Notes under the pieces: generated by a model | What the model was told of the DNA's origin: nothing | Database searches by the model: none | Seen by the model: the letters and a program-made list of their open reading frames with translations, nothing else | Part shown: piece by piece, positions 44,170 through 53,234 of the stretch | Layout: the number at the start of each line of letters is the position of its first letter | Numbering within the stretch: the stretch's first letter is position 1 | Assembly (NCBI GenBank): GCA_021776175.1 | Contig: JAJFGJ010000008.1 | Coordinates: 1 to 64,000, forward strand | Reading direction: 5' to 3' | Origin: Kiloniellaceae bacterium | GTDB taxonomy: Bacteria > Pseudomonadota > Alphaproteobacteria > Kiloniellales > J153 | Length of the DNA: 64,000 nt | Program-made: the position numbers and the translations under genes

Positions 44170-44779
44170 AGTGAAAGTTCTTGTGGTCGATGACGACAAA
44201 GCTGTCCGCGATTCCCTCGGCGCTTTGTTGGAGGTTAGTGGATTTTCCGTAGACTCATATGATTCGGGCCAGGAATTTCTGACTCACCGGGATCTTTGGG
44301 ACGTCGGTTGTGTGCTCTTGGATGTCAATATGCCGGACGTGAGCGGGCTTGAGATACAACAAGAGTTAACTAAGAAGAGCGGCGCGCCTCCCATCATTAT
44401 CATAACCGGTTTTGGCGATATCCCCATGGCTGTAAAGGCGATACGCGCCGGCGCCTTCGATTTTGTCGAGAAACCATTTGTCGACAAAACGATACTGGAC
44501 AGTATCAACCGTGCGATTGATCAAAACCGGCACCCAAAGTCCGCGGAAAGTTCCACTGCGGAAGCCACGCAAAACCTGAAGAATCTTACCAAGCGCGAAC
44601 GTGAGGTTTTGAGCTATCTGGTCGAGGGACTCCAAAATAAAGTCATTGCCTACCAACTGGGCATAAGTCCAAGAACCGTGGAGATTCACCGGGCGCGGGT
44701 AATGAGCAAAATGCAGGCGAAAAGCTTGTCCCACCTTGTCCGCATGGCTCTCGCGGCGGGTATCGCTCCCATTTCATAA
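44162..44779 (+). CDS. FixJ-like LuxR-family response regulator
   Basis: This 205-residue protein has an N-terminal receiver (acidic pair in VVDDDK, phospho-Asp in LLDVNMPDVSG, Thr in ITGFGD, Lys in VEKPF) and a C-terminal LuxR-type HTH (LTKREREVLSYLVEGLQNKVIAYQLGISPRTVEIH). This is the FixJ/TodT class. The ATG at 44162 overlaps the kinase stop by 8 bp, so the two form a two-component pair. Targets are unknown; neighbouring genes are candidates. Confidence 0.9.
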   Translation: MHKVKVLVVDDDKAVRDSLGALLEVSGFSVDSYDSGQEFLTHRDLWDVGCVLLDVNMPDVSGLEIQQELTKKSGAPPIIIITGFGDIPMAVKAIRAGAFDFVEKPFVDKTILDSINRAIDQNRHPKSAESSTAEATQNLKNLTKREREVLSYLVEGLQNKVIAYQLGISPRTVEIHRARVMSKMQAKSLSHLVRMALAAGIAPIS

Positions 44780-44852
44780 TAGAGACTCTTTGTTTTGTCC
44801 GGCGATTGAGAACCGGTAGCGGCCGCATTTCAGTTCGAGGCAAAGCAACGAC

Positions 44853-44916
44853 CACTTGCACTTGCACTTGCACTTGCACTTGCACTTGCACTTGCACTTG
44901 CACTTGCACTTGCACT
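44853..44916 (+). repeat. Hexanucleotide tandem repeat (CACTTG)n, about 10.7 units
   Basis: Ten uninterrupted CACTTG units plus four bases lie in the 190-bp gap between the FixJ-like regulator and the lone receiver gene, 54 bp before the latter. Perfect short tandem arrays of this kind are prone to slipped-strand length change. Read in register TTGCAC, each unit resembles a weak -35 hexamer, and TATTAT (44923-44928) follows, so copy number might alter promoter geometry. That role is speculative. Confidence 0.95.
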
Positions 44917-44970
44917 CATACGTATTATCCCTTACTTATTCATATGATATTCAACAATTAGAGTATTGGT

Positions 44971-45363
44971 ATGAAAAAAATTCCACTAATCATAATTGTC
45001 GATGACGATGAAGAGGTTCGCGAATCTCTGGTCACTCTTCTAGATTTACTGGAATTCAAAACAGTTACATACTGCACTGGCGAAGAATTTCTCGAAAACC
45101 ATAATTTCGATGAAAACGTTTGTGTCCTGCTTGACTATCGCTTGCCCGGGCAGAGCGGCGTTGAAATTCTTGAAACCCTTGCTGGGCAAAACATCTTGGT
45201 GCCGGTGATTCTGATTTCCGGCCAATTGAAAGAAGGCATTAGAAATCGCGCCCTGAAAGCCGGTGCCTTCGCCGTTCTCGATAAACCTCTCCTTCACGAC
45301 CTGTTGCTTGAGACCATCGAAAAGGCATCGCGCGCCGTGAGTGACAAAAAGAGTGGCGTTTGA
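44971..45363 (+). CDS. Stand-alone receiver-domain protein
   Basis: This 130-residue receiver has IVDDDEEVRESLVTLL, phospho-Asp in VLLDYRLPGQSG, Ser in LISGQ and Lys in LDKPL. It is closer to FixJ-type receivers than to CheY and has no output domain. It may act as a phosphate sink or feed into the neighbouring FixL-like kinase. It uses more A+T-rich codons than nearby operons. A hairpin plus T tract follows at 45445. Confidence 0.85.
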   Translation: MKKIPLIIIVDDDEEVRESLVTLLDLLEFKTVTYCTGEEFLENHNFDENVCVLLDYRLPGQSGVEILETLAGQNILVPVILISGQLKEGIRNRALKAGAFAVLDKPLLHDLLLETIEKASRAVSDKKSGV

Positions 45364-45661
45364 AGAGATACTTGAGCACCTGAAACCAGGCTAACCGACC
45401 GGTTAAGTGGAAGCGGGGCAGTTCGTCCAAGCGTCGGCGTCAACGTGGGTTCACGACCCACCCACATAATTTTTTATTATATATCAATAAGATAGGCGCG
45501 TTCAGCGCTTTGCGAAGCACCGTGTAGTGGCGGAAATTACGCATTTAGATACATGCATAGGTAGTAACCCTCATATACAGGAGGCATCGATCTAGGCTAC
45601 ATATTATCGTGCGCCAGTTGTTTTGACGGTTTTTAAATAAATCATAGGTTGTATTACCGGC
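45364..45661. other. Intergenic region between receiver gene and second radC
   Basis: This 298-bp A+T-rich gap contains a short palindrome (TAACCG-AC-CGGTTA, 45392-45405), the terminator below, and a radC upstream region. No gene is supported. Confidence 0.35.
45445..45476 (+). terminator. Rho-independent-terminator-like hairpin after the receiver gene
   Basis: GTGGGT and ACCCAC form a 6-bp stem around TCACG, followed after CCACATAA by a run of T residues. It lies about 80 bp after the receiver stop. The stem is short and its distance to the T run is long, so strength is uncertain. Confidence 0.4.
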
Positions 45662-46438
45662 ATGCCAGTCGCTGCCACCTATGCGCCCAGCCACCACGAT
45701 CTTGAACTGTGGCGTGACGTCCGCCGCCAATTGACAGGCGGGGTTCCATCGTCCCTGGATGAACACCGGGAGCCACGGCCAGGCCCTCGCCGGCGTTTGA
45801 AGCAGCGCATTCTCAAATCGGGCCCCGAATCGCTCACCGACGAAGAGTTGCTTGAGTATCTGTTGCTGGCGATCAACCCCAGTATCAAGCTCACCCGCTT
45901 GTCGGAGCGGCTCGTTCACCAGTTCGGCGGCATATCCGAGGTGCTGGACACGACCGTCACTCAGCTTTCCAGGATCGACGGACTAAGCAAAGCGACGATC
46001 GCGATACTCAAGATCGTGCCCGAGATCGCCCGGCGCATGGCCCTGGAAGAGGTCCTCGACCGCCCGGTCCTAAGTTCCTGCGACAAGGTTCTGGCCTACT
46101 GCCGGATCGCCTTGGGCCGCAAGAAGACCGAGCAGTTCCACCTGCTTTTTCTCGACACCAAGAATCACCTGATCGCGAACGAGAAACAGCAGCAAGGCAC
46201 CGTGAATCACACTCCCCTGTATCCGCGCGAGGTGATCAAGCGCGCCCTGGAACTGGATGCCGCCTCCCTGATTATGGTTCACAATCACCCCTCGGGCGAC
46301 ACGACCCCCTCCAAGGATGACATCGCGATTACGCAGGCGGTGCAGGCGGCCGCGGCCACCGTCAATATCGCCGTCCACGATCACATCGTGATCGGCCGCT
46401 CCGGCCACAACAGTTTCAAGAGCCTGGGGTTGCTCTAG
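45662..46438 (+). CDS. radC: RadC/JAB-domain protein, copy 2
   Basis: This 258-residue paralogue of the protein at 41003 has an N-terminus longer and different from copy 1. The C-terminal 130 or so residues are nearly the same, ending with the identical SGHNSFKSLGLL. The JAB motif HNHPSGDTTPSKDD is intact. The two copies bracket the sensory cassette. It ends 15 bp before the convergent metH stop. Confidence 0.9.
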   Translation: MPVAATYAPSHHDLELWRDVRRQLTGGVPSSLDEHREPRPGPRRRLKQRILKSGPESLTDEELLEYLLLAINPSIKLTRLSERLVHQFGGISEVLDTTVTQLSRIDGLSKATIAILKIVPEIARRMALEEVLDRPVLSSCDKVLAYCRIALGRKKTEQFHLLFLDTKNHLIANEKQQQGTVNHTPLYPREVIKRALELDAASLIMVHNHPSGDTTPSKDDIAITQAVQAAAATVNIAVHDHIVIGRSGHNSFKSLGLL

Positions 46439-46453
46439 GCGCCGCGCCTCGGT

Positions 46454-49400
46454 TTATACCGAAAAGTACTTCGCCTGCGGGTGATGCAGAACGATGGCGC
46501 TGGTCGATTGCTCGGGGTGCAATTGGTATTCGTCGGACAGCACGACCCCGACCTTTTCCGCCTCCAGCAAGCGCAGCAGCTGGGTCTGCTCCTCCAGGTT
46601 CGGGCACGCCGGATAGCCGAAGGAGTATCGCGAGCCGCGATAGCCCTGCTGAAGCATCTTCTCCATGTCGCGCAGATCCTCGTGGCCGAATCCAAGCTCG
46701 GCGCGAATCCGCTTGTGGACGTATTCGGCCAGGGCCTCGGCCATCTCCACCCCCAGGCCGTGCAGGTAGAGATAGTCCTGATAGCGGTTCTCCGCGAACC
46801 AGTCGCGCGCCACGTCGGAGGCGTGCTGACCCACGGTGGCGACCTGCAGCCCAAGGACATCGCGCTCGCCGCTGTCCACATCGCGCAGGAAATCGGCGAT
46901 GCACAGGCCGCCCTCGCGGCCCTGGCGCGGCAGGGAGAAGCGCGCGACCTCCTTGTCGCGATCCTCGGGGTCGAAAAGGATGACGTCGTTGCCTTGCGCG
47001 TTCGCGGGCCAGTAGCCGTAGGCGGCTTGCGGCACCAGAATGTCCTGCTGCTTGCAGATATCGAGCATGCGTTTGAGAACCGGGCGCAGTTCCTTGCGCG
47101 ACCAGGCCATGTAGTCCTTGAGCGAACGCCCGTCTTTTCGGTAGCCCCAGTGGAATTGATAGACCATGCGCTCGTTCAGGTAGGGTACCAGGGCCTCGAC
47201 CGGGACCCGGGCGACAACCCTTGGGCCCCAGAACGGCGGCTCGGGAATCTCGATACCCTTGCCTAGCTCCTGCCGGCGCAGCCGCGTTTCCTCGGCATCG
47301 ACCGGGCGCAGATCGGCGGTTTTGGCGGCGCCGAGCTCGCGCTTGCGGTTCTTGGGCCGGGCGTCGTTCTGAACTTGGCGCGTGGCCATATGTTCATCGA
47401 AGCCGCCGTTGACCACCTTGTCCATGAGCGACAGGCCATCGAAGGCGTCGCGCGCATAGGCGACCCGGCCGCAGGCATAGGACTTGGCGCAGTCGCCCTC
47501 GACATATTGCCGGGTCAGGGCGGCGCCGCCGAGCATGACCGGAACGTCAACGCCGTCCATGCTCATGCGTTCAAGGTTCGCACGCATGATAACGGTCGAC
47601 TTGACCAGCAGGCCGCTCATGCCCACGGCTTGCGCTTGGTGTTCCTCAACCGCCGCCAGGATGTTTTCGATCGGCTGCTTGATGCCCAGGTTGACGACGT
47701 TATAGCCGTTGTTGGTGAGGATGATATCGACCAGGTTCTTGCCGATATCGTGAACGTCGCCCTTGACGGTCGCCAACACCACGGTTCCCTTTTCCTGGCC
47801 CTCGATCTTTTCCATGTGCGGTTCCAGGTGACTGACCGCCGCCTTCATGGTCTCCGCCGATTGCAGGACGAAGGGCAGTTGCATCTTGCCGGCCCCGAAC
47901 AATTCGCCGACCACCTTCATACCGTCGAGCAAGTGGACATTGACGATGTCGAGCGGCGATAGCTTGGTCATGGCTTCATTGAGATCGGCCTCCAAACCCT
48001 GGCGGTCGCCGTCGACGATACGATCCTTCAGACGGGTCTCGACATCGGCGGCGCGCTCACGCTTCTTGGCCGCTTGCGCGGTGCGGCCCTCGAACAAGGC
48101 GATGAAGGCATGAAGCGGATCGTAGCCTGGCGCGCGCCGGTCGAAGATCAAGTCCTCGGCGGTCTTGGCCTCCTGCTCCTGAATCTTGTGCAGCGGCATG
48201 ATTTTCGACATGTGCAGAATCGCGCCGGTCAGGCCGCGCTTGAGGGCGTGATCCAGATACACCGAATTAAGGACATGGCGCGCCGCCGGATTGAGCCCGA
48301 AAGAGATGTTCGACAGGCCCAGAAAGATCTGACACTCCGGCATTTCCTGGGCGATTTTCTCGATCGCCTCCAGAGTCCACAGACCCAGCTTGCGGTCGTC
48401 TTCGTTGCCGGTGCAAATGGTGAAGGTCAGGGGATCGAAGATCAGATCCCTCGGCGCCAGGCCGTGGGTGTCGCACGCGAAGCCGTAGAGGCGGCGCGCG
48501 ACCTCGACCTTGTGGTCCACCTCCTTGGCCATGCCGCCTTCGTCGATGGTCAGGGCGATCACGGCGCTGGCGTACTTGCGCGCCAGTTGCAGGCGCTGGG
48601 CCGCCGGCTCCTCCCCATCCTCGAAGTTGATCGAATTCAGGATCGGCTTGCCGCCATAGAGCTTCATGGCGGTTTCGATCACGGGCAGCTCGGTCGAATC
48701 GATGACCAAGGGCGCGTCGACCGAACCGCGCATGCGGCTCACCACCTCGGTCATCTCGGCGATCTCGTCGCGGCCGACGAAGGCGGTGCAAACGTCGATA
48801 CCGTGCGAACCTTCCTTGACCTGTTCGACCCCCATGGCGATGCAGGCGTCCCAATCGCCCTGTTCCTGAAATTGGCGGAACTTCTTGCTGCCGTTGGCAT
48901 TGCAACGCTCGCCGATGGAGAGGTAGGCGTTTTCCTGCCTATAGGCGACGGGGCCGTAAAGCGAGGCGATCCCCGGTATCCAGAGTGGCGTGCGTTCGCG
49001 CGGCGCCGGGCGCGCGGCGGCCCCGCCGCGCGCGCGCAACATGGCGTCCAGGGCGGCGATGTGATCGGTCGTGGTGCCGCAACACCCGCCAATCAGATTG
49101 ACGCCGTCTTCCTCCAGGAAACGCTCCAGCCACTTGGCCAGCTCGTTCGGTGTCAGGGGATAGTGGGTCTTGCCCTCGACCAGTTCGGGCAGGCCGGCAT
49201 TGGGTTGCAGCGAAATCAATCCACGCCAGTTTTCCGCCAGCCATTGCACATGGGGCGCCATCTCCTGCGGGCCGGTGGCGCAGTTCAAGCCCATGACCGG
49301 CACGTCGAGGGCATCGATCACGGTCGCCGCCGCCGCGATATCTGTACCGACCAGAAGGGTGCCCGTGGTCTCGACCGTGACCTGAACCATGATCGGCAGA

Positions 49401-49951
49401 TCGTCTTTTCCAGCCTTGGCGCGCGCCGCCTTGGCCGCGTTGACCGCCGCCTTGATCTGCAAGGGGTCCTGGCAGGTTTCGATCAGCAGGGTATCGGCGC
49501 CGCCGGCGATCAAACCGTCGCACTGCACGGCGATGGCCGCCTCGATGCTGTCGTAATCCAAGTGGCCGAGCGAGGGCAGCTTGGTGCCGGGTCCGATCGA
49601 GCCGGCCACGAAGCGCTCGCGCCCGTCGCCCTTAAAACATTCCGCCGCTTCGCGCGCCAATTCGGCGGCCCGCTTGTTGATCTCGAAGGCCCGCTCCGCC
49701 AGCCCGTATTCGCCCAAGGTCACCGAGGACCCGCCGAAGCTATTGGTCTCGACCACATCGGCGCCGGCCGCGAAGTAGCCCTTGTGAACATCGAGGATCA
49801 CATCGGGGCGCGATAGATTCAGAATTTCGGAACAATTCTCGTTGCCCCAATAGTCTTTATCGACCTGGAGATCGAGGGCTTGAATACGGCTGCCCATGGC
49901 GCCGTCGCATAGCAGGACTTGCCGCGATAGGGCTTCAAGAAAACGACTCAT
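46454..49951 (-). CDS. metH: Cobalamin-dependent methionine synthase
   Basis: The enzyme transfers a methyl group from 5-methyltetrahydrofolate to homocysteine through cobalamin. The 1165 residues show a homocysteine-binding domain (NSFGG; GGCCGT zinc-ligand motif near 290), a pterin-binding domain, the B12 motif DVHDIGKNLVDIIL with upstream cap, and the C-terminal reactivation domain (YPACPNLEEQ). This is full length. The start lies 1 bp after the metF stop, so the two are cotranscribed. It converges with the second radC. Confidence 0.96.
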   Translation of the reverse strand: MSRFLEALSRQVLLCDGAMGSRIQALDLQVDKDYWGNENCSEILNLSRPDVILDVHKGYFAAGADVVETNSFGGSSVTLGEYGLAERAFEINKRAAELAREAAECFKGDGRERFVAGSIGPGTKLPSLGHLDYDSIEAAIAVQCDGLIAGGADTLLIETCQDPLQIKAAVNAAKAARAKAGKDDLPIMVQVTVETTGTLLVGTDIAAAATVIDALDVPVMGLNCATGPQEMAPHVQWLAENWRGLISLQPNAGLPELVEGKTHYPLTPNELAKWLERFLEEDGVNLIGGCCGTTTDHIAALDAMLRARGGAAARPAPRERTPLWIPGIASLYGPVAYRQENAYLSIGERCNANGSKKFRQFQEQGDWDACIAMGVEQVKEGSHGIDVCTAFVGRDEIAEMTEVVSRMRGSVDAPLVIDSTELPVIETAMKLYGGKPILNSINFEDGEEPAAQRLQLARKYASAVIALTIDEGGMAKEVDHKVEVARRLYGFACDTHGLAPRDLIFDPLTFTICTGNEDDRKLGLWTLEAIEKIAQEMPECQIFLGLSNISFGLNPAARHVLNSVYLDHALKRGLTGAILHMSKIMPLHKIQEQEAKTAEDLIFDRRAPGYDPLHAFIALFEGRTAQAAKKRERAADVETRLKDRIVDGDRQGLEADLNEAMTKLSPLDIVNVHLLDGMKVVGELFGAGKMQLPFVLQSAETMKAAVSHLEPHMEKIEGQEKGTVVLATVKGDVHDIGKNLVDIILTNNGYNVVNLGIKQPIENILAAVEEHQAQAVGMSGLLVKSTVIMRANLERMSMDGVDVPVMLGGAALTRQYVEGDCAKSYACGRVAYARDAFDGLSLMDKVVNGGFDEHMATRQVQNDARPKNRKRELGAAKTADLRPVDAEETRLRRQELGKGIEIPEPPFWGPRVVARVPVEALVPYLNERMVYQFHWGYRKDGRSLKDYMAWSRKELRPVLKRMLDICKQQDILVPQAAYGYWPANAQGNDVILFDPEDRDKEVARFSLPRQGREGGLCIADFLRDVDSGERDVLGLQVATVGQHASDVARDWFAENRYQDYLYLHGLGVEMAEALAEYVHKRIRAELGFGHEDLRDMEKMLQQGYRGSRYSFGYPACPNLEEQTQLLRLLEAEKVGVVLSDEYQLHPEQSTSAIVLHHPQAKYFSV

Positions 49952-49952
49952 G

Positions 49953-50933
49953 CTAAGCGCGCGCCTCCAAACGCGGGCCGGTGAACGGCCCGCTGGCCCA
50001 GGGCGTCGCCGGGGCGTGAAGCATGCGGCAGATCGCGGTGGTTAGCTCGGCCCGGTTCAGGGTGTAGAAGTGAAACTCGTTGACCCCGTAGGCCTGCAGG
50101 TAGCGGCACTGCTCGGCGGCGGTCGCCGCCGCGACCAGACCGCGCGATTCCGGGTCGTCGTCGAGAGGTTCGAAAAGGTCGTACAGCCAGCGGGGCACCT
50201 TGGTGCCGCACTTGGCCGCGAAATCCACCAGGCGGGCGAAGTTCGTGATCGGCAAGATGCCCGGCACCACCGGGGCCTCGATCCCGGCGGCGCGCACGCG
50301 CTCCAGAAAGCGCAGGTAATCGGTCGGATCGAAAAAGAATTGCGTGATCGCGCGGCAGGCGCCGGCATCGAGCTTGCGCTTCAAATTGTCCAGATCGGCC
50401 TCGGCGTCGAGGGCGCCGGGATGGACCTCGGGAAAGGCGGCGACGCTGATCTCGAAATCGCCGATCCGCTTCAAGCCCGCGACCAGTTCGCTGGCGTAGG
50501 CGTAACCGTCGGGATGCGGTTCGTATCGCGCTTGCACGCCGCCGGGAGGATCGCCGCGCAAGGCGACGATGTGGCGCACCCCGGCTTGCCAATAGGCGCG
50601 CGCGATTTCGTCGATCTCGGCCCGCGAGGCGCCCACGCAAGTCAAGTGCGCGGCCGGCAAGATGCGGGTTTCGCGCAGGATGCGTGTCACCGTGCCATGG
50701 GTGCGCGCGCGGGTGCCGCCGTCGGCGCCGTAGGTGACCGAAACGAAGCGCGGGTCGAGCGGCTCCAGCTTCTTGATCGTCTCCCACAGACGCCCTTCCA
50801 TGGCGGCGGTACTGGGCGGAAAGAATTCGAAGGAGATCGCCAGATCGGACTCCGGCTCTTCGCTATGCTGGCGTGAAACCTGGGTTGCCATATCCATCAA
50901 TCCTTCAGTTCTTGAGCTTTCATGTTCCGACAT
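49953..50933 (-). CDS. metF: Methylenetetrahydrofolate reductase
   Basis: The enzyme makes 5-methyltetrahydrofolate, the methyl donor for MetH. The frame is 326 residues with SFEFFPPSTAAMEGRLWETI, VSVTYGADGGTR, HIVALRGDPPGG and ITQFFFDPTDYLRFL, typical of the FAD-dependent family. Three in-frame ATGs occur near the start (50933, 50897, 50891). The last is best placed relative to an AAGGA site; the first begins 3 bp after the upstream regulator stop. It is the middle gene of a regulator-metF-metH operon. Confidence 0.94.
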   Translation of the reverse strand: MSEHESSRTEGLMDMATQVSRQHSEEPESDLAISFEFFPPSTAAMEGRLWETIKKLEPLDPRFVSVTYGADGGTRARTHGTVTRILRETRILPAAHLTCVGASRAEIDEIARAYWQAGVRHIVALRGDPPGGVQARYEPHPDGYAYASELVAGLKRIGDFEISVAAFPEVHPGALDAEADLDNLKRKLDAGACRAITQFFFDPTDYLRFLERVRAAGIEAPVVPGILPITNFARLVDFAAKCGTKVPRWLYDLFEPLDDDPESRGLVAAATAAEQCRYLQAYGVNEFHFYTLNRAELTTAICRMLHAPATPWASGPFTGPRLEARA

Positions 50934-50936
50934 CCC

Positions 50937-51890
50937 CTAGTGCGCCAGAGCGCGCGGTGTATCGCCCGGCCGGGACGCGCACCAGATCGCGACATTCAAG
51001 GAATCGCCCGGCAGGGTGACCGGGTCTTCCGGCACCAGCCCCGCCGATTCGCACCAAGCGCGCATATCCCGGCCGCTAAAGCCGAGCCAGCGGTGTAAGT
51101 GATCCTCGCGCAGGAATTCCAGATCGTGCGCCTCGAAATCGGCGACGATCAGCTTACCGCCGGGCCGCAAGACCCGCGCCGCCTCGCCGATAACCGCGCC
51201 CGGAGACTCCGCGAAATGCAGAACCTGGTGAATGACGGCGGCATCGAAAGACGCGCTGGGCACCGGTAACTGATACATGTCGCCTTGACGCACCAGGCAG
51301 TTGCGCAGGCGCGCCCGGTCGAGGTTGGCGCGCGCGACCATCAGCATGTCCTGCGACAGATCGACACCGACGGCGTGTTCGACACGCGGGCCGAGGACTT
51401 CGACGATCCGTCCCGTTCCGGTGCCGATATCGATCAGGTCGCGCGCCGGACTCTGGGAAACCAAGGCCAGCAAGGCTTCCTCGACTTCGCGCTCATCGAC
51501 ATAGAGCGAGCGGATCTGGTTCCACTTCGCCGCATTGCGGGCGAAGTAGTCGGCGGCGCGACGGGCGCGCGCGTTCACAATGGCTTCCAGGCGCTCCAGA
51601 TCCAGCGACAGGGTCGAATCGTCGCCCGGCACCTCGTCGACCAGGGTTCGGGCCAGCTCCGCGCCGGAGCCGCGCTGGGCTAGGCGGAAGTAGGCCCAGG
51701 AGCCCTCGCGCCGGCGATCCAGCAGTCCGGCCTCGCACAGCAGGCGCAAGTGGCGCGAAACCCGCGGCTGGCTTTGCCCCAGAATTTGAGTGAGCTCGGA
51801 AACGGTCAGATCGCTGTGCGCGCACAAGACCAGAAGACGAAGCCTCGTCGCTTCCGCCGCCGCCCGCAAGGCCGTTAAGAGCTGCTCCAT
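50937..51890 (-). CDS. ArsR-family regulator fused to a SAM-dependent methyltransferase
   Basis: This 317-residue protein has an N-terminal ArsR winged helix (about 1-85; LTVSELTQILGQSQPRVSRHLRLLCEAGLL) and a C-terminal class I methyltransferase domain (about 145-300; motif I LIDIGTGTGRIVEVLG). The ArsR part lacks obvious metal-binding Cys pairs, consistent with sensing a metabolite such as SAH or SAM instead of metal. Together with metF and metH downstream, this points to control of the methyl cycle. ATG 51890 has AGAGGGG upstream; an earlier GTG at 51905 is possible. A 20-bp palindrome covers its promoter. Confidence 0.87.
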   Translation of the reverse strand: MEQLLTALRAAAEATRLRLLVLCAHSDLTVSELTQILGQSQPRVSRHLRLLCEAGLLDRRREGSWAYFRLAQRGSGAELARTLVDEVPGDDSTLSLDLERLEAIVNARARRAADYFARNAAKWNQIRSLYVDEREVEEALLALVSQSPARDLIDIGTGTGRIVEVLGPRVEHAVGVDLSQDMLMVARANLDRARLRNCLVRQGDMYQLPVPSASFDAAVIHQVLHFAESPGAVIGEAARVLRPGGKLIVADFEAHDLEFLREDHLHRWLGFSGRDMRAWCESAGLVPEDPVTLPGDSLNVAIWCASRPGDTPRALAH

Positions 51891-51940
51891 ATCCCCTCTT
51901 CCCACCGCCAGGTTTTGCCGGGCGGCTCCACGATGGAAAC

Positions 51941-51946
51941 ATTATA
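51941..51946 (-). promoter_or_regulatory. -10 element of the regulator-metF-metH promoter
   Basis: On the minus strand this reads TATAAT, a perfect sigma-70 -10 hexamer, about 50 bp upstream of ATG 51890. The region 17 bp upstream, where the -35 hexamer would lie, is within the 20-bp palindrome. Confidence 0.55.
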
Positions 51947-51953
51947 CAGAATG

Positions 51954-51973
51954 ATATAAAGATATCTTTATAT
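51954..51973. promoter_or_regulatory. Perfect 20-bp palindrome, probable operator of the ArsR-methyltransferase
   Basis: The half sites are ATATAAAGAT and ATCTTTATAT with no spacer. The palindrome covers the -35/spacer zone of the promoter for the ArsR-methyltransferase gene. ArsR-family operators are typically A+T-rich palindromes, and this one resembles the motif I recall for SahR-type regulators of methionine and SAH metabolism. Autoregulation and control of metF-metH are inferred. Confidence 0.65.
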
Positions 51974-52155
51974 GTGCAAGCTTTTTCTATTGACCACCCA
52001 TTACGGCATCAAGGATGCCGGTGGATTGTGGGGAGAAGCGGAAATCCTCTCATGAAAAGTGTTTTTATCTATTAATAATAATAGTTTACGTACACTTCCC
52101 GGTATTTTAACCTGCCAATTGAGCCCCCTGACCACTCCGAGTGAGGAAATAGACA

Positions 52156-53112
52156 ATGGCAGCCTCTCACAGCACCTTTGGCGCGGCCGCTTACGGTGGC
52201 CCCGGATGGTCGGGCCGGGACACGACCCTGCGCCAGGAGATCGGATCGCTCTGGCGCGCCTGCGGCATGAGCAGCGAATGGGAACCCCTGCGCGAGGTCC
52301 TGCTTCATTGCCCGGGCCCGGAATTGACCCTTGGCGGGGATGCCGACGCGGCGCAGATGCTGGCGCCGCCGGACCCGGCGCTCGCCGCCGCCCAGCACCA
52401 GGCCATGGCCCAGGCCTATCGCGACGCCGGCATCGAGGTTCATGACCTGGCCCCCGGCGGGCCCGTGCGGCCGAACCAGATGTTCCTGGCCGACTTGTTC
52501 TTCATGACCCCGGAAGGCGCGATCCTCGCCCGCCCGGCCTCGAGCGTGCGCGCGGGCGAGGAAGTCGAGGTTCAGCGCCGCCTGGCCGCCCTTGGCATTC
52601 CCATCGTGCGAACCTTGCGCGGCGGCGCGACCTTCGAGGGCGCCGACGCCATGTGGCTGGACGACGAAACCGTTGCCATCGGGCGCGGGCCCCGGACCAA
52701 TGACGAGGGCATAGAACAAGTGGCCGATGCGCTCGGCGACATGGGCGTAGACACGATCGCCGTCGATTTGCCCTTCGGGACCATGCATTTGATGGGCATG
52801 TTGCGAATCCTGGATCGCGATCTCGCCATCGCCTGGCCGCGTCGAACCCCGCACGCGGCGGTGGAAGCCCTGAGGGCGCGCGGATGCCGGGTCGAGTTCC
52901 TGGCCGATGAAAGCGAGGCCGGCGCCGGGAGCGCCTTGAACATCGTCACCCTGGGCCCGCGCCATGTGCTCATACCGGCCGGCAATCCCAAGACCCAGGC
53001 GTTTTACGAAAGCCTGGGCGTGGAATGCACCGCCGTGGAAGTCGGCGAGCTTGCCAAGGCCGCCGGCGCCGCCGGCTGCCTGACCGGCGTTCTGAGACGC
53101 GGCACGGACTAG
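52156..53112 (+). CDS. Arginine deiminase / dimethylargininase-like guanidino hydrolase
   Basis: This 318-residue protein of the amidinotransferase/deiminase superfamily carries ADLFFMT, FEGADAMWLD (substrate-binding acids), GTMHLMGML (catalytic His) and AAGCLTGVL with catalytic C308 near the end. The likely reaction is hydrolysis of a guanidino substrate such as arginine or methylarginine; the exact one cannot be read. ATG 52156 follows GAGGAAATAGACA. It is divergent from the ArsR-methyltransferase, with a 265-bp shared upstream region. Confidence 0.8.
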   Translation: MAASHSTFGAAAYGGPGWSGRDTTLRQEIGSLWRACGMSSEWEPLREVLLHCPGPELTLGGDADAAQMLAPPDPALAAAQHQAMAQAYRDAGIEVHDLAPGGPVRPNQMFLADLFFMTPEGAILARPASSVRAGEEVEVQRRLAALGIPIVRTLRGGATFEGADAMWLDDETVAIGRGPRTNDEGIEQVADALGDMGVDTIAVDLPFGTMHLMGMLRILDRDLAIAWPRRTPHAAVEALRARGCRVEFLADESEAGAGSALNIVTLGPRHVLIPAGNPKTQAFYESLGVECTAVEVGELAKAAGAAGCLTGVLRRGTD

Positions 53113-53234
53113 CGCCTTGGGTTGCGGCCGGGCCGGGTGTAAACTGGGTCCCGTTGCTTTCAGTTTTTTCCGCTTAGCGCGCCGCCCCGCCGGGGCGCGA
53201 TTTCCCGATCCCATCCTAAAGACCGCGAGGCGCC

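Noticed and set aside
44643..44915. ORF reading the hexamer array as a Val-Gln repeat
   Set aside because: It is antisense to the FixJ-like gene and driven only by the repeat; no ribosome site.
44853..44916. CRISPR-like array
   Set aside because: The unit is 6 bp without spacers; it is a simple tandem repeat.
48074..49816. 580-codon open frame on the plus strand
   Set aside because: Antisense shadow of metH.
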